64,000 bases of DNA from Acidimicrobiia bacterium UBA5794 (GCA_002418265.1 DIDS01000020.1:330512-394511), one strand, 5' to 3'. Numbered from the stretch's first letter, positions 47,374-56,666 are shown. A program made the numbers and translations. Notes: generated by a model not told the origin, from the letters alone.

Positions 47374-47880
47374 ATGCAGGTCACCGTCCGAAAAGCCAGC
47401 CACGCCGACATCGAAGTACTGGTCGACCTCTATGAAGCCATGGAGGCCGAACAGGTTTCCCGGAAACCCATCTGGGCCCTGATCGACGGTTTGGACAAAC
47501 CGTTCCGTGAAACCCTGTCCCAGATGATCAGCAGCGACGACGTCTGGTTGCACGTCGGCGAGATCGATGGGGCACCGGTTGGGTTCATCTCGGCATCAGT
47601 CCGTGGCACACTCAGTCGTTCGCACGGACTCCGAATCGGGACCATTGACCTCATATACACGGACCCCGATGCACGCGGCGTCGGGGTCGGTGACCACATG
47701 CTTGAGGATGTGCTCGCCGATCTCAGAGAGATGGGTATCACCCATTTCGATGCCCCCGTGGGACCAGGTCAGCGTCTCACCAAGAACTTCTTCGAAGGAC
47801 ACGAGTTCGCAGCCCGGTCACTCGTCATGCATCACTCCGACGATCCCGAAACTGTGAGGAGCGATGTCGAGCCCACTTGA
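47374..47880 (+). CDS. GNAT-family N-acetyltransferase
   Basis: This 168-residue acetyltransferase has the acetyl-CoA-binding motif A in IDLIYTDPDARGVGVGDHMLEDVLADL (Gly-x-Gly-x-Gly variant), preceded by GEIDGAPVGFISASV and followed by HFDAPVGPGQRLTKNFFEGHEF. The substrate is unknown. A TTG one codon upstream is in frame, but ATG 47374 fits the promoter spacing. The end overlaps the peptidase gene by 17 bases. Confidence 0.82.
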   Translation: MQVTVRKASHADIEVLVDLYEAMEAEQVSRKPIWALIDGLDKPFRETLSQMISSDDVWLHVGEIDGAPVGFISASVRGTLSRSHGLRIGTIDLIYTDPDARGVGVGDHMLEDVLADLREMGITHFDAPVGPGQRLTKNFFEGHEFAARSLVMHHSDDPETVRSDVEPT

Positions 47881-49222
47881 CCCCTCGGATGCCGTCGATC
47901 TCCTCGTCGAGATGATCCAGAACGCCTGCGTCAACACCGGTGACCCCGACTCAGGGGGTGAAATCCGCTCAGTGCGGACCATCCAACGGTACCTCGGCGA
48001 AGAGGGAACAATCGTTGAACCACGGCCCGGGCGCGCCTCAGTCATCTACCGGATCCCTGGTACCGATCCTGATGCACCGGTGCTCCTCCTGATCCCGCAC
48101 CTCGACGTTGTCCCTGCCAAGGCGAGTGATTGGCGCTATGACCCGTTCGGAGGTGTGCGCACAGATGGCTATGTGTGGGGCCGGGGTGCCGTTGACATGC
48201 TCAACGTCACAGCCGCAATGGTTGTGGTCTTTCGGGCAATCCGTGACGGTTTGCTTCATCCACCGCGGGGCGACGTGATCCTGGCTGCCGTCGCCGATGA
48301 GGAAGGAGGTGGAGCGTACGGCGCAATCAACCTCGTGGAAAACCATTGGCCACTGGTGGCATGCGACTACGTTCTCACCGAAGTTGCCGGTCCACGCATT
48401 GGTTTGCCTGGTGCGCAAGTCATTCCGGTGACCGTCGCTGAAAAGGGACCGGCGTGGAGACACGTGACCAGCCGTGGTATCGCAGGTCACGGGAGTCAGC
48501 CCTACCTCCGATCAAACGCCGTTCTCACCATTTCGGAGGTCTTTCATCGTATCGGTTCACAGGCTCAGCCGGTGGTGATCACCGATGAGTGGATGCGCAG
48601 TGTCAAGTATCTCCCAGTCTCAGACGATTTGGCCCAACGGCTGATGGACGCGAACACACTGGATGCAGCGATCGACGAAATCGCGACAACCGACAGCACG
48701 CTTGCTCGCTGGATCCACGCCTGCACCCATCTCACCTTCTCACCCAACACGATTTCGGGCGGGGGGAAGATAAATGTTGTTCCGGACTGGGGAGAAGGGG
48801 ACATCGACATTCGGCTTCTCCCTGGCCAGGATGCCTCCGATATCGACGATCACCTACGCAAGATCCTCGGTCCTGATCTCTACGAACAGATTGAAGTCGA
48901 ACCTGTTCTCGAAATGGAAGCCAACGGATCTCGCCCTGAAGGCCCACTGTGGGAAGCAATGGCCGACGCGTCTGAGATTCACACCGGTATCCGCGACCTG
49001 GCACCCACGATGACCCCCGTAACAACCGACGCTCGGTTCTTTCGCGCCAAAGGTATTCCAGCGTACGGTGTCGGGCTGTTCGATACCTCGACAACGTTCG
49101 CCGAGATGCTTGCCATGTTCCATGGCGTCGATGAACGTGTTTCCGAACGAAGCGTGGAACTGACAACAGAATTTCTCGCTACGGTGATTGAACGGTTCGG
49201 GGAGCGGCTGCCCGGGAGATAA
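47864..49222 (+). CDS. M20-family metallopeptidase
   Basis: The 452-residue protein is a zinc-dependent M20 amidohydrolase or dipeptidase. Metal ligands are in LLIPHLDVVPA (first His-x-Asp), WGRGAVDMLN (bridging Asp) and AVADEEGGGAYGA (catalytic and metal Glu). The lid/dimerisation domain lies between about residues 195 and 340 (GIAGHGSQP). The C-terminal His ligand is probably His430 or nearby in AMFHGVDERVS. RBS-like GGAG sits directly before the ATG inside the GNAT gene. The natural substrate is unknown. Confidence 0.87.
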   Translation: MSSPLDPSDAVDLLVEMIQNACVNTGDPDSGGEIRSVRTIQRYLGEEGTIVEPRPGRASVIYRIPGTDPDAPVLLLIPHLDVVPAKASDWRYDPFGGVRTDGYVWGRGAVDMLNVTAAMVVVFRAIRDGLLHPPRGDVILAAVADEEGGGAYGAINLVENHWPLVACDYVLTEVAGPRIGLPGAQVIPVTVAEKGPAWRHVTSRGIAGHGSQPYLRSNAVLTISEVFHRIGSQAQPVVITDEWMRSVKYLPVSDDLAQRLMDANTLDAAIDEIATTDSTLARWIHACTHLTFSPNTISGGGKINVVPDWGEGDIDIRLLPGQDASDIDDHLRKILGPDLYEQIEVEPVLEMEANGSRPEGPLWEAMADASEIHTGIRDLAPTMTPVTTDARFFRAKGIPAYGVGLFDTSTTFAEMLAMFHGVDERVSERSVELTTEFLATVIERFGERLPGR

Positions 49223-49229
49223 TGGTTTG

Positions 49230-49451
49230 ATGACAGACGAACACACAACGCACGAAACATCGTCCTCCCGTCTTGACGCTCTTGAGCGTGAACTCGACCA
49301 GGCCGACCCCGCTGATGCTCCTGCGATCGCCGAAGAGATCGCAGCCATTCTTTCTGACGCACTCGACGCCACGGAGGCAGGAGATCCAACAACCGGAGGT
49401 CCAGACACAGCAGATCCCGCAGTTCAGAACAACGGAGGGTCGCAGTCCTGA
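49230..49451 (+). CDS. Small acidic hypothetical protein (73 aa)
   Basis: No family is recognised. The middle is a predicted amphipathic helix (RLDALERELDQADPADAPAI, then AEEIAAILSDAL), followed by a Thr/Gly/Asp-rich tail. It lies in an 8-base gap arrangement between the M20 peptidase and tlyA, and its stop is overlapped by the proposed CTG start of tlyA. GGAGGG near its end serves as the tlyA ribosome-binding site. Confidence 0.6.
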   Translation: MTDEHTTHETSSSRLDALERELDQADPADAPAIAEEIAAILSDALDATEAGDPTTGGPDTADPAVQNNGGSQS

Positions 49452-50236
49452 CCAGACGCAGGCTCGACACCGAGATGGTGCGCCGCAAGCTGGTCGAGAG
49501 CCGCAGTGAGGCACAGCGCGCGATCGATGCTGGCCTCGTTCGTGTCGGTACCAATCCCGAGCCGAAGGCATCGACCCTCGTCGCGCCGGACGAACCCGTC
49601 CACGTCACCGCGGGACCGGATCGGTTCGTCAGCAGGGCCGGACACAAGCTTGCCGCCGCCCTCAAGGCGTTCCCGATCGATGTCAAGGGGGCACGGGCCG
49701 TCGACGTCGGTGCATCAACCGGGGGTTTCACCGATTGCCTCCTCCAATCGGGTGCAGCCAGCGTGGTTGCCATTGATGTCGGATACGGACAGATGCACTG
49801 GCGTATTCGACAGGATCCAAGGGTCAAGGTGGTGGAGCGCACGAATGTCCGTACGGTCCAACCGAACCAGTTCGGCGCACCGTTCGACGTCGTGGTCGCC
49901 GATCTCTCCTTCATTTCTCTGCGTACCGTTGCCAAGCAGCTTGCAGCGTTTGGGACGGAGACATCAAACTGGATACTCCTCGTCAAACCTCAGTTCGAAG
50001 CCGGTCGAGGTGCGGTCGGAAAAGGAGGCGTCGTGCGGGATCGAGATGTACGACATGACACTGTCATGAACGTGGTCGAGGAACTGGAAGGTCACGGACT
50101 CGGGCTTCACGGTCTGATCGCGTCTCCGATCACCGGCACCACTGGCAACGTCGAGTACGTAGCATGGTTTACCAGCGGGCCAGCAACCGCGTCGGTGAAC
50201 ACGTTGTTGGCAAGCATCGAGGAACCAGGACAATGA
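49448..50236 (+). CDS. tlyA: rRNA 2'-O-methyltransferase TlyA, probable CTG start
   Basis: TlyA methylates 16S C1409 and 23S C1920 riboses; loss gives capreomycin resistance in mycobacteria. An S4 RNA-binding domain (RRRLDTEMVRRKLVESRSEA) precedes the FtsJ-type methyltransferase (RAVDVGASTGGFTDCLLQSGA, VVADLSFISLR, LVKPQFEAG). GGAGGG (49434-49439) is 8 bases before CTG 49448, which overlaps the preceding stop as CTGA. From there the protein has the full family N-terminus. The first ATG (49475) would cut nine residues off the S4 domain and has no ribosome-binding site. No other ATG, GTG or TTG is in frame. Confidence 0.92.
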   Translation: MTRRRLDTEMVRRKLVESRSEAQRAIDAGLVRVGTNPEPKASTLVAPDEPVHVTAGPDRFVSRAGHKLAAALKAFPIDVKGARAVDVGASTGGFTDCLLQSGAASVVAIDVGYGQMHWRIRQDPRVKVVERTNVRTVQPNQFGAPFDVVVADLSFISLRTVAKQLAAFGTETSNWILLVKPQFEAGRGAVGKGGVVRDRDVRHDTVMNVVEELEGHGLGLHGLIASPITGTTGNVEYVAWFTSGPATASVNTLLASIEEPGQ

Positions 50237-51015
50237 ACCGGATCTTGACGGTCGTACGTGGACACAAGAACGAGGCCATGGCCACAGCCTCCCGGTTCAT
50301 CGCTGCATGTGTTGAAGCCGGTATGCAGGCTGGACCCGACGTTGCAGACGCAGAGGTCATCGTGGCCATCGGTGGTGATGGGACCGTGCTCGGAGCTGCC
50401 GCCCAAGCAATCGAGCGCAGCCTTCCCGTATGTGGCATCAATGTCGGACGGGTCGGATACCTCGCCGAATTCGAACCGTCAGAGATTTCGGAGTTGGTGA
50501 CCGCTCTCAGGACGGACTCGTTCTCTTTCGATGAACGTGCAACCGTCGGGGTGACCGTCGGAGAAACCACCTCGTACGCCGTGAACGACATCGTCGTCGA
50601 GAAGGTCATGTCGCAACGGATCATCGAGATCGCCGTGCGGATCAACGGTGAACCGCTGGCGACCTACCGCGCAGATGGCATCATCGCAGCGACCCCTCTC
50701 GGATCAACGGCGTACAGCCTGTCCGCTGGAGGTCCGATCGTATCGCCCGAACTCAATGCTCTCGTCCTCACACCCGTGGCTCCCCACAGTCTTTTGTCGC
50801 GCTCAATCGTTCTCGCGCCCGATGCTGAGGTCGAGCTCACCCTCAAAGGAGAACGCCCGGGTTCCATCAATGTCGACGGGCGACATGTCATGCAAGTGGC
50901 ACCTGGAACACCGATCCACATCAAGAGAGGGCAGCCAAACGTACAGTTCCTGAGCCTCGGACAACACCCGTTTCCACAAGCCGTCCGTGAACAATTCGGT
51001 CTGGACCATGCTTGA
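50233..51015 (+). CDS. nadK: NAD kinase
   Basis: NadK phosphorylates NAD to NADP. The 260 residues show VIVAIGGDGTVLGAA (GGDGT motif), GINVGRVGYLAEF, DIVVEKV (NE/D-type substrate loop), TPLGSTAYSLSAGG and the C-terminal beta-sandwich. ATG 50233 overlaps the tlyA stop. The tlyA-nadK-recN order is the same as in mycobacteria. Confidence 0.95.
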   Translation: MNRILTVVRGHKNEAMATASRFIAACVEAGMQAGPDVADAEVIVAIGGDGTVLGAAAQAIERSLPVCGINVGRVGYLAEFEPSEISELVTALRTDSFSFDERATVGVTVGETTSYAVNDIVVEKVMSQRIIEIAVRINGEPLATYRADGIIAATPLGSTAYSLSAGGPIVSPELNALVLTPVAPHSLLSRSIVLAPDAEVELTLKGERPGSINVDGRHVMQVAPGTPIHIKRGQPNVQFLSLGQHPFPQAVREQFGLDHA

Positions 51016-52606
51016 AGAATTGGCCGTCAGCAATCTCGGTCTGATCGAATCGGCATCTGTTGCGTTCGGTCCCGGACTCACCGTCGTCACCGGTGAAACG
51101 GGTACCGGAAAGACCCTGATGCTCGGTGCACTCAGGCTCCTCAAGGGAGAGAACGCACCCAAAGGTCTCGTGGGACCTCATGGCAACACCCTTGACGTAT
51201 CGGCAATGATTTCGCTCGACACGGGTGAGACGGTGATACGCCGCACGGTCTCGGCTACCCGTTCCAAGGCGTACCTTGATGGGGCAATCGTCACAGCCTC
51301 GACACTTGCCCAAGCCATGGGCGACGAGATTGCCATCGTCGGTCAACACGATCAGCACACCATCACCTCTGTGGCAGGGATTCGTCGCCTCGTCGACCGC
51401 TGTCTCGATGACGCCGGCCTGGCAGCATTGGAACGCTACGACGGGTCGTGGGCCACGCATGCACAGACAACCGCTGAAGCTGAATCGCTCGGTGGAGACC
51501 TTCGTGCACTGGAACGAGAAGCAGAGATGCTGTCGTTCCAAATCAGTGAGATCGATGATGCCGGTTTCCATGTCGGTGAAGAGGCCGACCTTCGCTCAAG
51601 TGCCGCAAAACTGCGGAGTGCCGAGGAACTTGCGTCCGAGATCAGCAGGGCCATGAACGAACTCGGCGATGAAGGGGTCCAGGCACGCCTCGAAACCGCT
51701 CTCCGCTCGATCCGCCGAGCGAACGCCATCGATCCGAGTCTTGATGCATCAGCGGCCCAGGGAGACGCGGCGATGGATCTCATCGGCGACCTGCTTGCCG
51801 ATCTTGTACGGTATTCGGACGATCTCACATCTGATGCCGACGGGCTGGCACAGACCGAAGATCGCCTTGCTCTGCTTGGCTCCTTGAAACGCAAGTACGG
51901 CGACACCGTCGAAGACATCCTGACCTTTCGCAAGGAAGCCGATACCCGCGCCCGCGCCCTGACCACGCTGCTCTCATCGGCCGCCGATATCGAGACCAGG
52001 CTTGCTGCGACGTTTGCCGATGTGGTCGCGGCAGGCGCTGAACTTGCCGAGGCACGCAAAGTCGCTGGTGAGCGTTTGGCATCGGAAGCGGTGGCACATC
52101 TCATCGATCTCGGCTTCACCGATCCGATCGTCTCGATCAGTGTCGAGGACGCGGATCCAACCCACGCCGGAGCTGATGTTGTCGTGCTGCAGTTTGCCTC
52201 GGATGCATCCTTGCCACCGGCACCGGCAAGCGCGGTTGCCTCGGGTGGCGAACTCAGCAGGCTGGTGCTCGCACTCACGCTCGCGGCCGGTGGAGCCGAT
52301 GCCGGGATCGTTGCGTTCGACGAGATCGATGCAGGGATCGGCGGAACAACCGCCCTCGCCATGGGGAGAAAACTCGCGACCCTCGCCGAGAGTCGACAGG
52401 TCATCTGTGTCACCCACCTTCCCCAAGTTGCAGCACATGGCGACGCACACCTTGTGGTGACGCGCAAAGGGACCGTTACCAGCGTTTCGCCGGTCGAGGG
52501 GAACGCCAGAGTGAGTGAGATTGCCAGGATGCTCGCCGGACTTGGCAGTTCCGATGTTGGGCAACAGCACGCTGCGGAACTGCTTGCACTCGCAAAACGG
52601 TGCTGA
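51008..52606 (+). CDS. recN: DNA repair protein RecN
   Basis: RecN is an SMC-like ATPase in double-strand break repair. Residues 1-60 hold LEELAVSNLGLIESASVAFG and Walker A GETGTGKT. The middle (about 160-370) is coiled coil. The C-terminal lobe has ASGGELSRLVLAL (ABC signature), VAFDEIDAGIGG (Walker B) and ICVTHLPQVAAHGDAH. ATG 51008 overlaps nadK by 8 bases. The length of 532 is usual. Confidence 0.95.
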   Translation: MLEELAVSNLGLIESASVAFGPGLTVVTGETGTGKTLMLGALRLLKGENAPKGLVGPHGNTLDVSAMISLDTGETVIRRTVSATRSKAYLDGAIVTASTLAQAMGDEIAIVGQHDQHTITSVAGIRRLVDRCLDDAGLAALERYDGSWATHAQTTAEAESLGGDLRALEREAEMLSFQISEIDDAGFHVGEEADLRSSAAKLRSAEELASEISRAMNELGDEGVQARLETALRSIRRANAIDPSLDASAAQGDAAMDLIGDLLADLVRYSDDLTSDADGLAQTEDRLALLGSLKRKYGDTVEDILTFRKEADTRARALTTLLSSAADIETRLAATFADVVAAGAELAEARKVAGERLASEAVAHLIDLGFTDPIVSISVEDADPTHAGADVVVLQFASDASLPPAPASAVASGGELSRLVLALTLAAGGADAGIVAFDEIDAGIGGTTALAMGRKLATLAESRQVICVTHLPQVAAHGDAHLVVTRKGTVTSVSPVEGNARVSEIARMLAGLGSSDVGQQHAAELLALAKRC

Positions 52607-52621
52607 TCGACACCTCGCTGG

Positions 52622-52627
52622 TATCAT
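52622..52627 (+). promoter_or_regulatory. -10 box (TATCAT) upstream of pyrG
   Basis: TATCAT lies 25 bases before the pyrG GTG, which has GGAGG about 5 bases upstream; a short conventional leader is likely. Confidence 0.45.
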
Positions 52628-52652
52628 CACATCTTCCGAGCTGGAGGACTGT

Positions 52653-54299
52653 GTGGCCAAGCACGTGTTCGTGACCGGCGGGGTGACCTCAAGCCTTGGG
52701 AAGGGCATCACCTCGGCGTCGCTCGGTCGACTCCTCAAGGCCCGCGGTTATCGTGTCGTTCTCCAAAAGCTCGATCCCTACATCAACGTTGACCCCGGCA
52801 CGATGAACCCCTTCGAACACGGTGAGGTCTACGTCACCGACGACGGGGGAGAGACGGATCTCGATCTCGGACATTACGAGCGCTTCGTCGGCGAGAGCCT
52901 CTCTCAGGATTCCAATGTGACAACGGGGGCGATCTACCAGTCGGTCATCAGCAAGGAACGTCGTGGTGACTATCTCGGAGCCACCGTCCAGGTGATTCCT
53001 CACATCACCAACGAGATCAAGGCACGTGTCCGAAAACTCGGTCAGCGTGACGATGTTGACATCGTGATCACCGAGGTCGGCGGAACGGTGGGCGACATCG
53101 AGAGCCTCCCCTTTCTTGAGGCCATTCGCCAGATTCGCAACGACATTGGCCATGACAACACCTGCTACATCCATGTCACATTGGTACCGTTCCTCGCCAC
53201 CTCAGACGAGCTGAAGACGAAACCTACTCAGCACTCCGTTGCGGAACTTCGCTCTCGCGGAATACTCCCTGAGATCATCGTTCTGCGATCCGATCGGCCC
53301 GTCGACGATGCCGCACGACGCAAGATCAGCCTGTTCTGCGACGTGGCGCCCGATGCTGTCATCAACCTCGTCGACGAGGAGAACATCTATGGCGTGCCTC
53401 TCACGCTTCACGAGGCCGGAATCGATGAGGTCGTCTGTCGGGAACTGCGCCTCGAGGCACCCGAATCAGATCTGACCGACTGGCGCCAGATGGTCAACGC
53501 CATGTCTGAAGCAACCGATGAGGTCACGATCGGCATTGTCGGCAAGTACATCGATCTTCCCGATGCCTACCTTTCGGTGGTGGAGTCCCTGCGCCATGCA
53601 GGCCCCAGCGCCGGTGTGCAGCCCGTGATCAAGTGGATATCGGCAGACTCTGTTGACGGATTGCTTGCTGAGAGTTACCTATCAGACCTCGACGGCATCC
53701 TCGTTCCCGGGGGCTTCGGCTATCGAGGCGTCGAAGGCAAGATCCAGGCCATTCGATATGCACGTGAGAACCGGATTCCGTTTCTCGGATTGTGCCTTGG
53801 ACTCCAATCTGCCGTCATCGAATATGCCCGCAATGTGCTCGGCTTGTCGAACGCAAACTCAACTGAATTCGACCCGATGACACCGGACCCCGTCATCGAC
53901 CTCATGGAGACGCAAAAGGATCTGGAAAACAAAGGGGGCACGATGCGCCTCGGGTTGTATCCCGCAAAACTACGCGAAGGGTCCCTCGCACGGAAGCTGT
54001 ACGGCAAAGAGGTCGTCTACGAACGCCACAGACATCGCTGGGAAGTCAACAACGCGTATCGCAAACAACTCGAGGGTGCTGGTCTCATGATGTCTGGAGT
54101 TTCGCCAGACGAGCGGCTCGTCGAGTTCATCGAGTTGCCGTCACACCCCTATTTCATCGCAACCCAGGCCCATCCAGAACTCATATCACGACCTGACCGA
54201 CCCCATCCCTTGTTCACCGGATTCCTGTCGGCGGCCGCCACCCCCGCACGGCCCGCGGATGCCGAAACGGACGCGAAGGTGGCTTCGGATACGGCGTGA
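52653..54299 (+). CDS. pyrG: CTP synthase
   Basis: PyrG aminates UTP to CTP with glutamine. The N-terminal synthetase domain has KHVFVTGGVTSSLGKG, LDPYINVDPGTMNPF and GGETDLDLGHYERF. The C-terminal class I glutamine amidotransferase (from about 290) has VPGGFGYRG, the nucleophile Cys in FLGLCLGLQ and the His-Glu pair in ATQAHPE. The 548-residue length is complete. The GTG at 52653 gives MAKHVFVTGG. The stop overlaps the Nudix gene by 4 bases. Confidence 0.96.
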   Translation: MAKHVFVTGGVTSSLGKGITSASLGRLLKARGYRVVLQKLDPYINVDPGTMNPFEHGEVYVTDDGGETDLDLGHYERFVGESLSQDSNVTTGAIYQSVISKERRGDYLGATVQVIPHITNEIKARVRKLGQRDDVDIVITEVGGTVGDIESLPFLEAIRQIRNDIGHDNTCYIHVTLVPFLATSDELKTKPTQHSVAELRSRGILPEIIVLRSDRPVDDAARRKISLFCDVAPDAVINLVDEENIYGVPLTLHEAGIDEVVCRELRLEAPESDLTDWRQMVNAMSEATDEVTIGIVGKYIDLPDAYLSVVESLRHAGPSAGVQPVIKWISADSVDGLLAESYLSDLDGILVPGGFGYRGVEGKIQAIRYARENRIPFLGLCLGLQSAVIEYARNVLGLSNANSTEFDPMTPDPVIDLMETQKDLENKGGTMRLGLYPAKLREGSLARKLYGKEVVYERHRHRWEVNNAYRKQLEGAGLMMSGVSPDERLVEFIELPSHPYFIATQAHPELISRPDRPHPLFTGFLSAAATPARPADAETDAKVASDTA

Positions 54300-54847
54300 G
54301 TGACCCGCATCACTTCGAGGTCACCGATGTCGTCCATGTGGGTGACTTCGGGTTCTTGGGAATCGAACGCCGTACGCTCCAGACTCCTACTGGTGATACG
54401 GTCGAGCGCATCGTCGTCACCCATCCCGGGGCGATCGCCGTCGTTGCGATGGCGGGAGACAACGTCGTGCTCATCGAGCAGTATCGAGTTGCCGCAAACA
54501 AGGTGATTCGGGAGATTCCTGCTGGCAAGTTGGATCCAACCGACACCAACTTGCAAGAAGCCGCCGAACGTGAACTGCTTGAGGAGACGGGATACCGTGC
54601 GGCGACCTGGAGGAAGCTCACCACGATGTGGACCGCTGTCGGGTTCTCCAACGAGCAGATCACGATTTTCCTCGCGACCGATCTGAGTGCGGGAACCCGA
54701 AACCCAGAGGGTGCCGAGGAGCACGCCGCCGTCATCGCAACGGTGCCCTTCGACGAAGCAGCCCGCATGGTCATCTCAGGGGAAATCACCGACTCCAAGA
54801 CCATTGTGGGCATCATGATCGCTGATGCACACCGACGAACTCCCTGA
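54296..54847 (+). CDS. Nudix hydrolase (ADP-ribose pyrophosphatase type)
   Basis: The 183-residue protein has the ADPRase layout: N-terminal FEVTDVVHV strand domain, AVVAMAGDNVVLIEQYR, and the Nudix box in GKLDPTDTNLQEAAERELLEETGY. The box is one residue longer than GX5EX7REUXEEXGU and Asp stands near the first Glu, while the catalytic RELLEETG is intact. The homologue in mycobacteria (Rv1700) is an ADP-ribose pyrophosphatase in the same gene order. The 3' end overlaps xerD by 23 bases. Confidence 0.88.
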   Translation: MSDPHHFEVTDVVHVGDFGFLGIERRTLQTPTGDTVERIVVTHPGAIAVVAMAGDNVVLIEQYRVAANKVIREIPAGKLDPTDTNLQEAAERELLEETGYRAATWRKLTTMWTAVGFSNEQITIFLATDLSAGTRNPEGAEEHAAVIATVPFDEAARMVISGEITDSKTIVGIMIADAHRRTP

Positions 54848-55721
54848 ACACGCCCATGATTTCCTCGCATCGCTCAGAGCGGAGCGGGGACTGGCAACCA
54901 ACACGGTGGTCGCCTATCGACGCGACCTCGTGCAATACGAGGCGACGATTCGCGCCCTCGATGTGACAGCGGGATCCGACGCGGTCCAGAAGCACTTGGC
55001 ATCACTTCGCCAACGAGGGCTCGCAGACGCGTCCATTGCCCGCAAGTTTGCCTCCATCCGGGCGTATCACCGATTCATGGTGGTTGAGGGTCTTCGATCA
55101 GACGACCCGACAGCGACGATCGGTGCCCCAACGCGACCGTTGGCAATCCCCAAGGCGCTCAGCGTCGAAGAGGTCACAAGGATTCTCGACATTCCAAATG
55201 TCGAGACATCGCTCGGCATCAGGGACCGCGCCATCCTCGAGTTCCTGTACGCCACCGGGTGTCGGGTGTCGGAATTGACCGGAACCGATCTCCACGATGT
55301 CGATCTCGAAACCAAGACGGTGCTCTTGACCGGGAAGGGCAACAAGCAGAGGATCGTTCCGGTTGGTAGCTACGCAATTGCAGCGACGATTGCATGGCTC
55401 CCGATACGGATCGAACTGCGGGTTCCCGGAAACGACCCGGGGGCGCTGTTCCTCACCGCTCGGGGTAATCGGCTCTCACGCCAATCCATATGGAGGATCG
55501 TCCGATTCCACGGCTCAGCTGCCGGGATTGACGACAAGCGCCTGTCACCCCACGTACTGAGACATTCCGCTGCCACCCACATGGTCGAAGGTGGCGCTGA
55601 CCTACGAACGGTCCAAGAGATGCTTGGACACGCAAGTCTCTCAACAACCCAGATCTACACCAAGGTCTCACCCGAACATCTCCGAGAGGTGCTCATCACC
55701 AGCCACCCGAGAGCAACCTGA
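54825..55721 (+). CDS. xerD: Site-specific tyrosine recombinase XerD
   Basis: XerD resolves chromosome dimers at dif together with XerC. The N-terminal SAM-like DNA-binding domain (DFLASLRAERGLATNTVVAYRRDL) is followed by the catalytic domain. The Arg is in ATGCRVSEL, the Lys in GKGNKQRIVP, HVLRH follows, then GHASLSTTQIYTKV with the second His and the nucleophilic Tyr. The 298-residue length is normal. The position after the Nudix gene is conserved. Confidence 0.94.
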   Translation: MHTDELPEHAHDFLASLRAERGLATNTVVAYRRDLVQYEATIRALDVTAGSDAVQKHLASLRQRGLADASIARKFASIRAYHRFMVVEGLRSDDPTATIGAPTRPLAIPKALSVEEVTRILDIPNVETSLGIRDRAILEFLYATGCRVSELTGTDLHDVDLETKTVLLTGKGNKQRIVPVGSYAIAATIAWLPIRIELRVPGNDPGALFLTARGNRLSRQSIWRIVRFHGSAAGIDDKRLSPHVLRHSAATHMVEGGADLRTVQEMLGHASLSTTQIYTKVSPEHLREVLITSHPRAT

Positions 55722-55726
55722 GAGAT

Positions 55727-55754
55727 GTTCAGACATCGGAACCCTGTTCAGACA
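55727..55754 (+). repeat. 9-bp direct repeats GTTCAGACA
   Basis: GTTCAGACA occurs at 55727-55735 and 55746-55754, a 19-base period close to two helical turns. The second copy overlaps the -35 region expected for the TACCCT box at 55765. Confidence 0.6.
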
Positions 55755-55764
55755 GCCGCCACGG

Positions 55765-55770
55765 TACCCT
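55765..55770 (+). promoter_or_regulatory. -10 box (TACCCT) of the DksA-like gene
   Basis: TACCCT lies 35 bases before ATG 55806; the leader contains a purine-rich AGGGA directly before the start. Confidence 0.45.
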
Positions 55771-55805
55771 TGGGAGGGACAGAGACCGGCCATGACCACG
55801 AGGGA

Positions 55806-56159
55806 ATGATGACATTCGTCGATCTTGATCGGGCACGCAAAGCACTCGACAACGAGCGGACCGCGCTCGTCCGCCAACTCAAGGAGCTCGGCGCGGATGA
55901 GAGGGGTGTGTTCACCGGTGAGATGGAGTTCGAGGACGCGTTCGCCGATGCCGGGGCCGCCACCGCGGAGCGCAATGAGACACGAACCATCATTGCGAAC
56001 CTGAAGACAGAGCTTGACGATATCGATGCGGCACTGGAACAGATGGATAAAGGCACCTACGGAATCTGTGTCGACTGTGGCGAACCGATCGCCACTGCTC
56101 GCCTCGAATTCAGGCCGAACTCCACTCGATGCGTCTCGTGCAAGGCGTCAGCCTCCTGA
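55806..56159 (+). CDS. DksA/TraR-type C4 zinc-finger protein
   Basis: The 117-residue protein has an N-terminal coiled-coil (RARKALDNERTALVRQLKEL; RTIIANLKTELDDIDAALEQ) and a C-terminal zinc finger with CVDCG and CVSCK. This is the DksA/TraR shape, used in RNA-polymerase secondary-channel regulation. The acidic tip DxxDA seen in E. coli DksA corresponds to EDAFADAGAA here, so actual binding is uncertain. ATG 55806 and ATG 55809 are adjacent. Confidence 0.82.
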   Translation: MMTFVDLDRARKALDNERTALVRQLKELGADERGVFTGEMEFEDAFADAGAATAERNETRTIIANLKTELDDIDAALEQMDKGTYGICVDCGEPIATARLEFRPNSTRCVSCKASAS

Positions 56160-56163
56160 CTCC

Positions 56164-56619
56164 GTGATTCATCTGATCAAACGGTTTGTTGGACACCTCT
56201 CAGCAAAAGCACTGACACCTGCAGAAGTTGAGCACGTCTCGATGCTGCTCCCTGAACCCCTCGCCGATTTGTTCTTCACCATGACGGTGGCCGACCAACG
56301 GCACGCATTCGACGTGTATCTGCGCACTGGAGGCGATCCCCGGCTTGCCGAGGCCGCCCTCATGCACGACATCGGCAAGGTCGCGGCACCCATTGGACCT
56401 CTCACACGATCGTTCGCCACCGTGTTGGCCGCATGCCATGTTCCCCTCACAGGATCATGGGCGATCTATCGCGATCACGGCCCGATCGGTGCCGAAATGC
56501 TCGCAGCTGTCGGCGCGTCTGACTTCACGGTGACCTTCACCCGCACACATCCTGACCCCCCTCCAGCGGGAATCAATACTGATTCATGGGAGCGCCTCGC
56601 ACAAGCAGATCGGCTCTGA
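56164..56619 (+). CDS. HD-domain protein (151 aa)
   Basis: A short metal-dependent phosphohydrolase-like protein. RHAFDVYLR supplies a possible first His, ALMHDIGKV the HD pair, and RDHGPIGAEML and TRTHPDPP further His residues. This resembles small HD domains of unknown nucleotide specificity. The GTG start at 56164 is 4 bases after the DksA-like gene; no good ribosome-binding site is visible, so coupling is likely. Confidence 0.75.
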   Translation: MIHLIKRFVGHLSAKALTPAEVEHVSMLLPEPLADLFFTMTVADQRHAFDVYLRTGGDPRLAEAALMHDIGKVAAPIGPLTRSFATVLAACHVPLTGSWAIYRDHGPIGAEMLAAVGASDFTVTFTRTHPDPPPAGINTDSWERLAQADRL

Positions 56620-56666
56620 AGCTGACCGAAATGTGGGAAACACGCGGTCAACAGACCCGACAGCAA

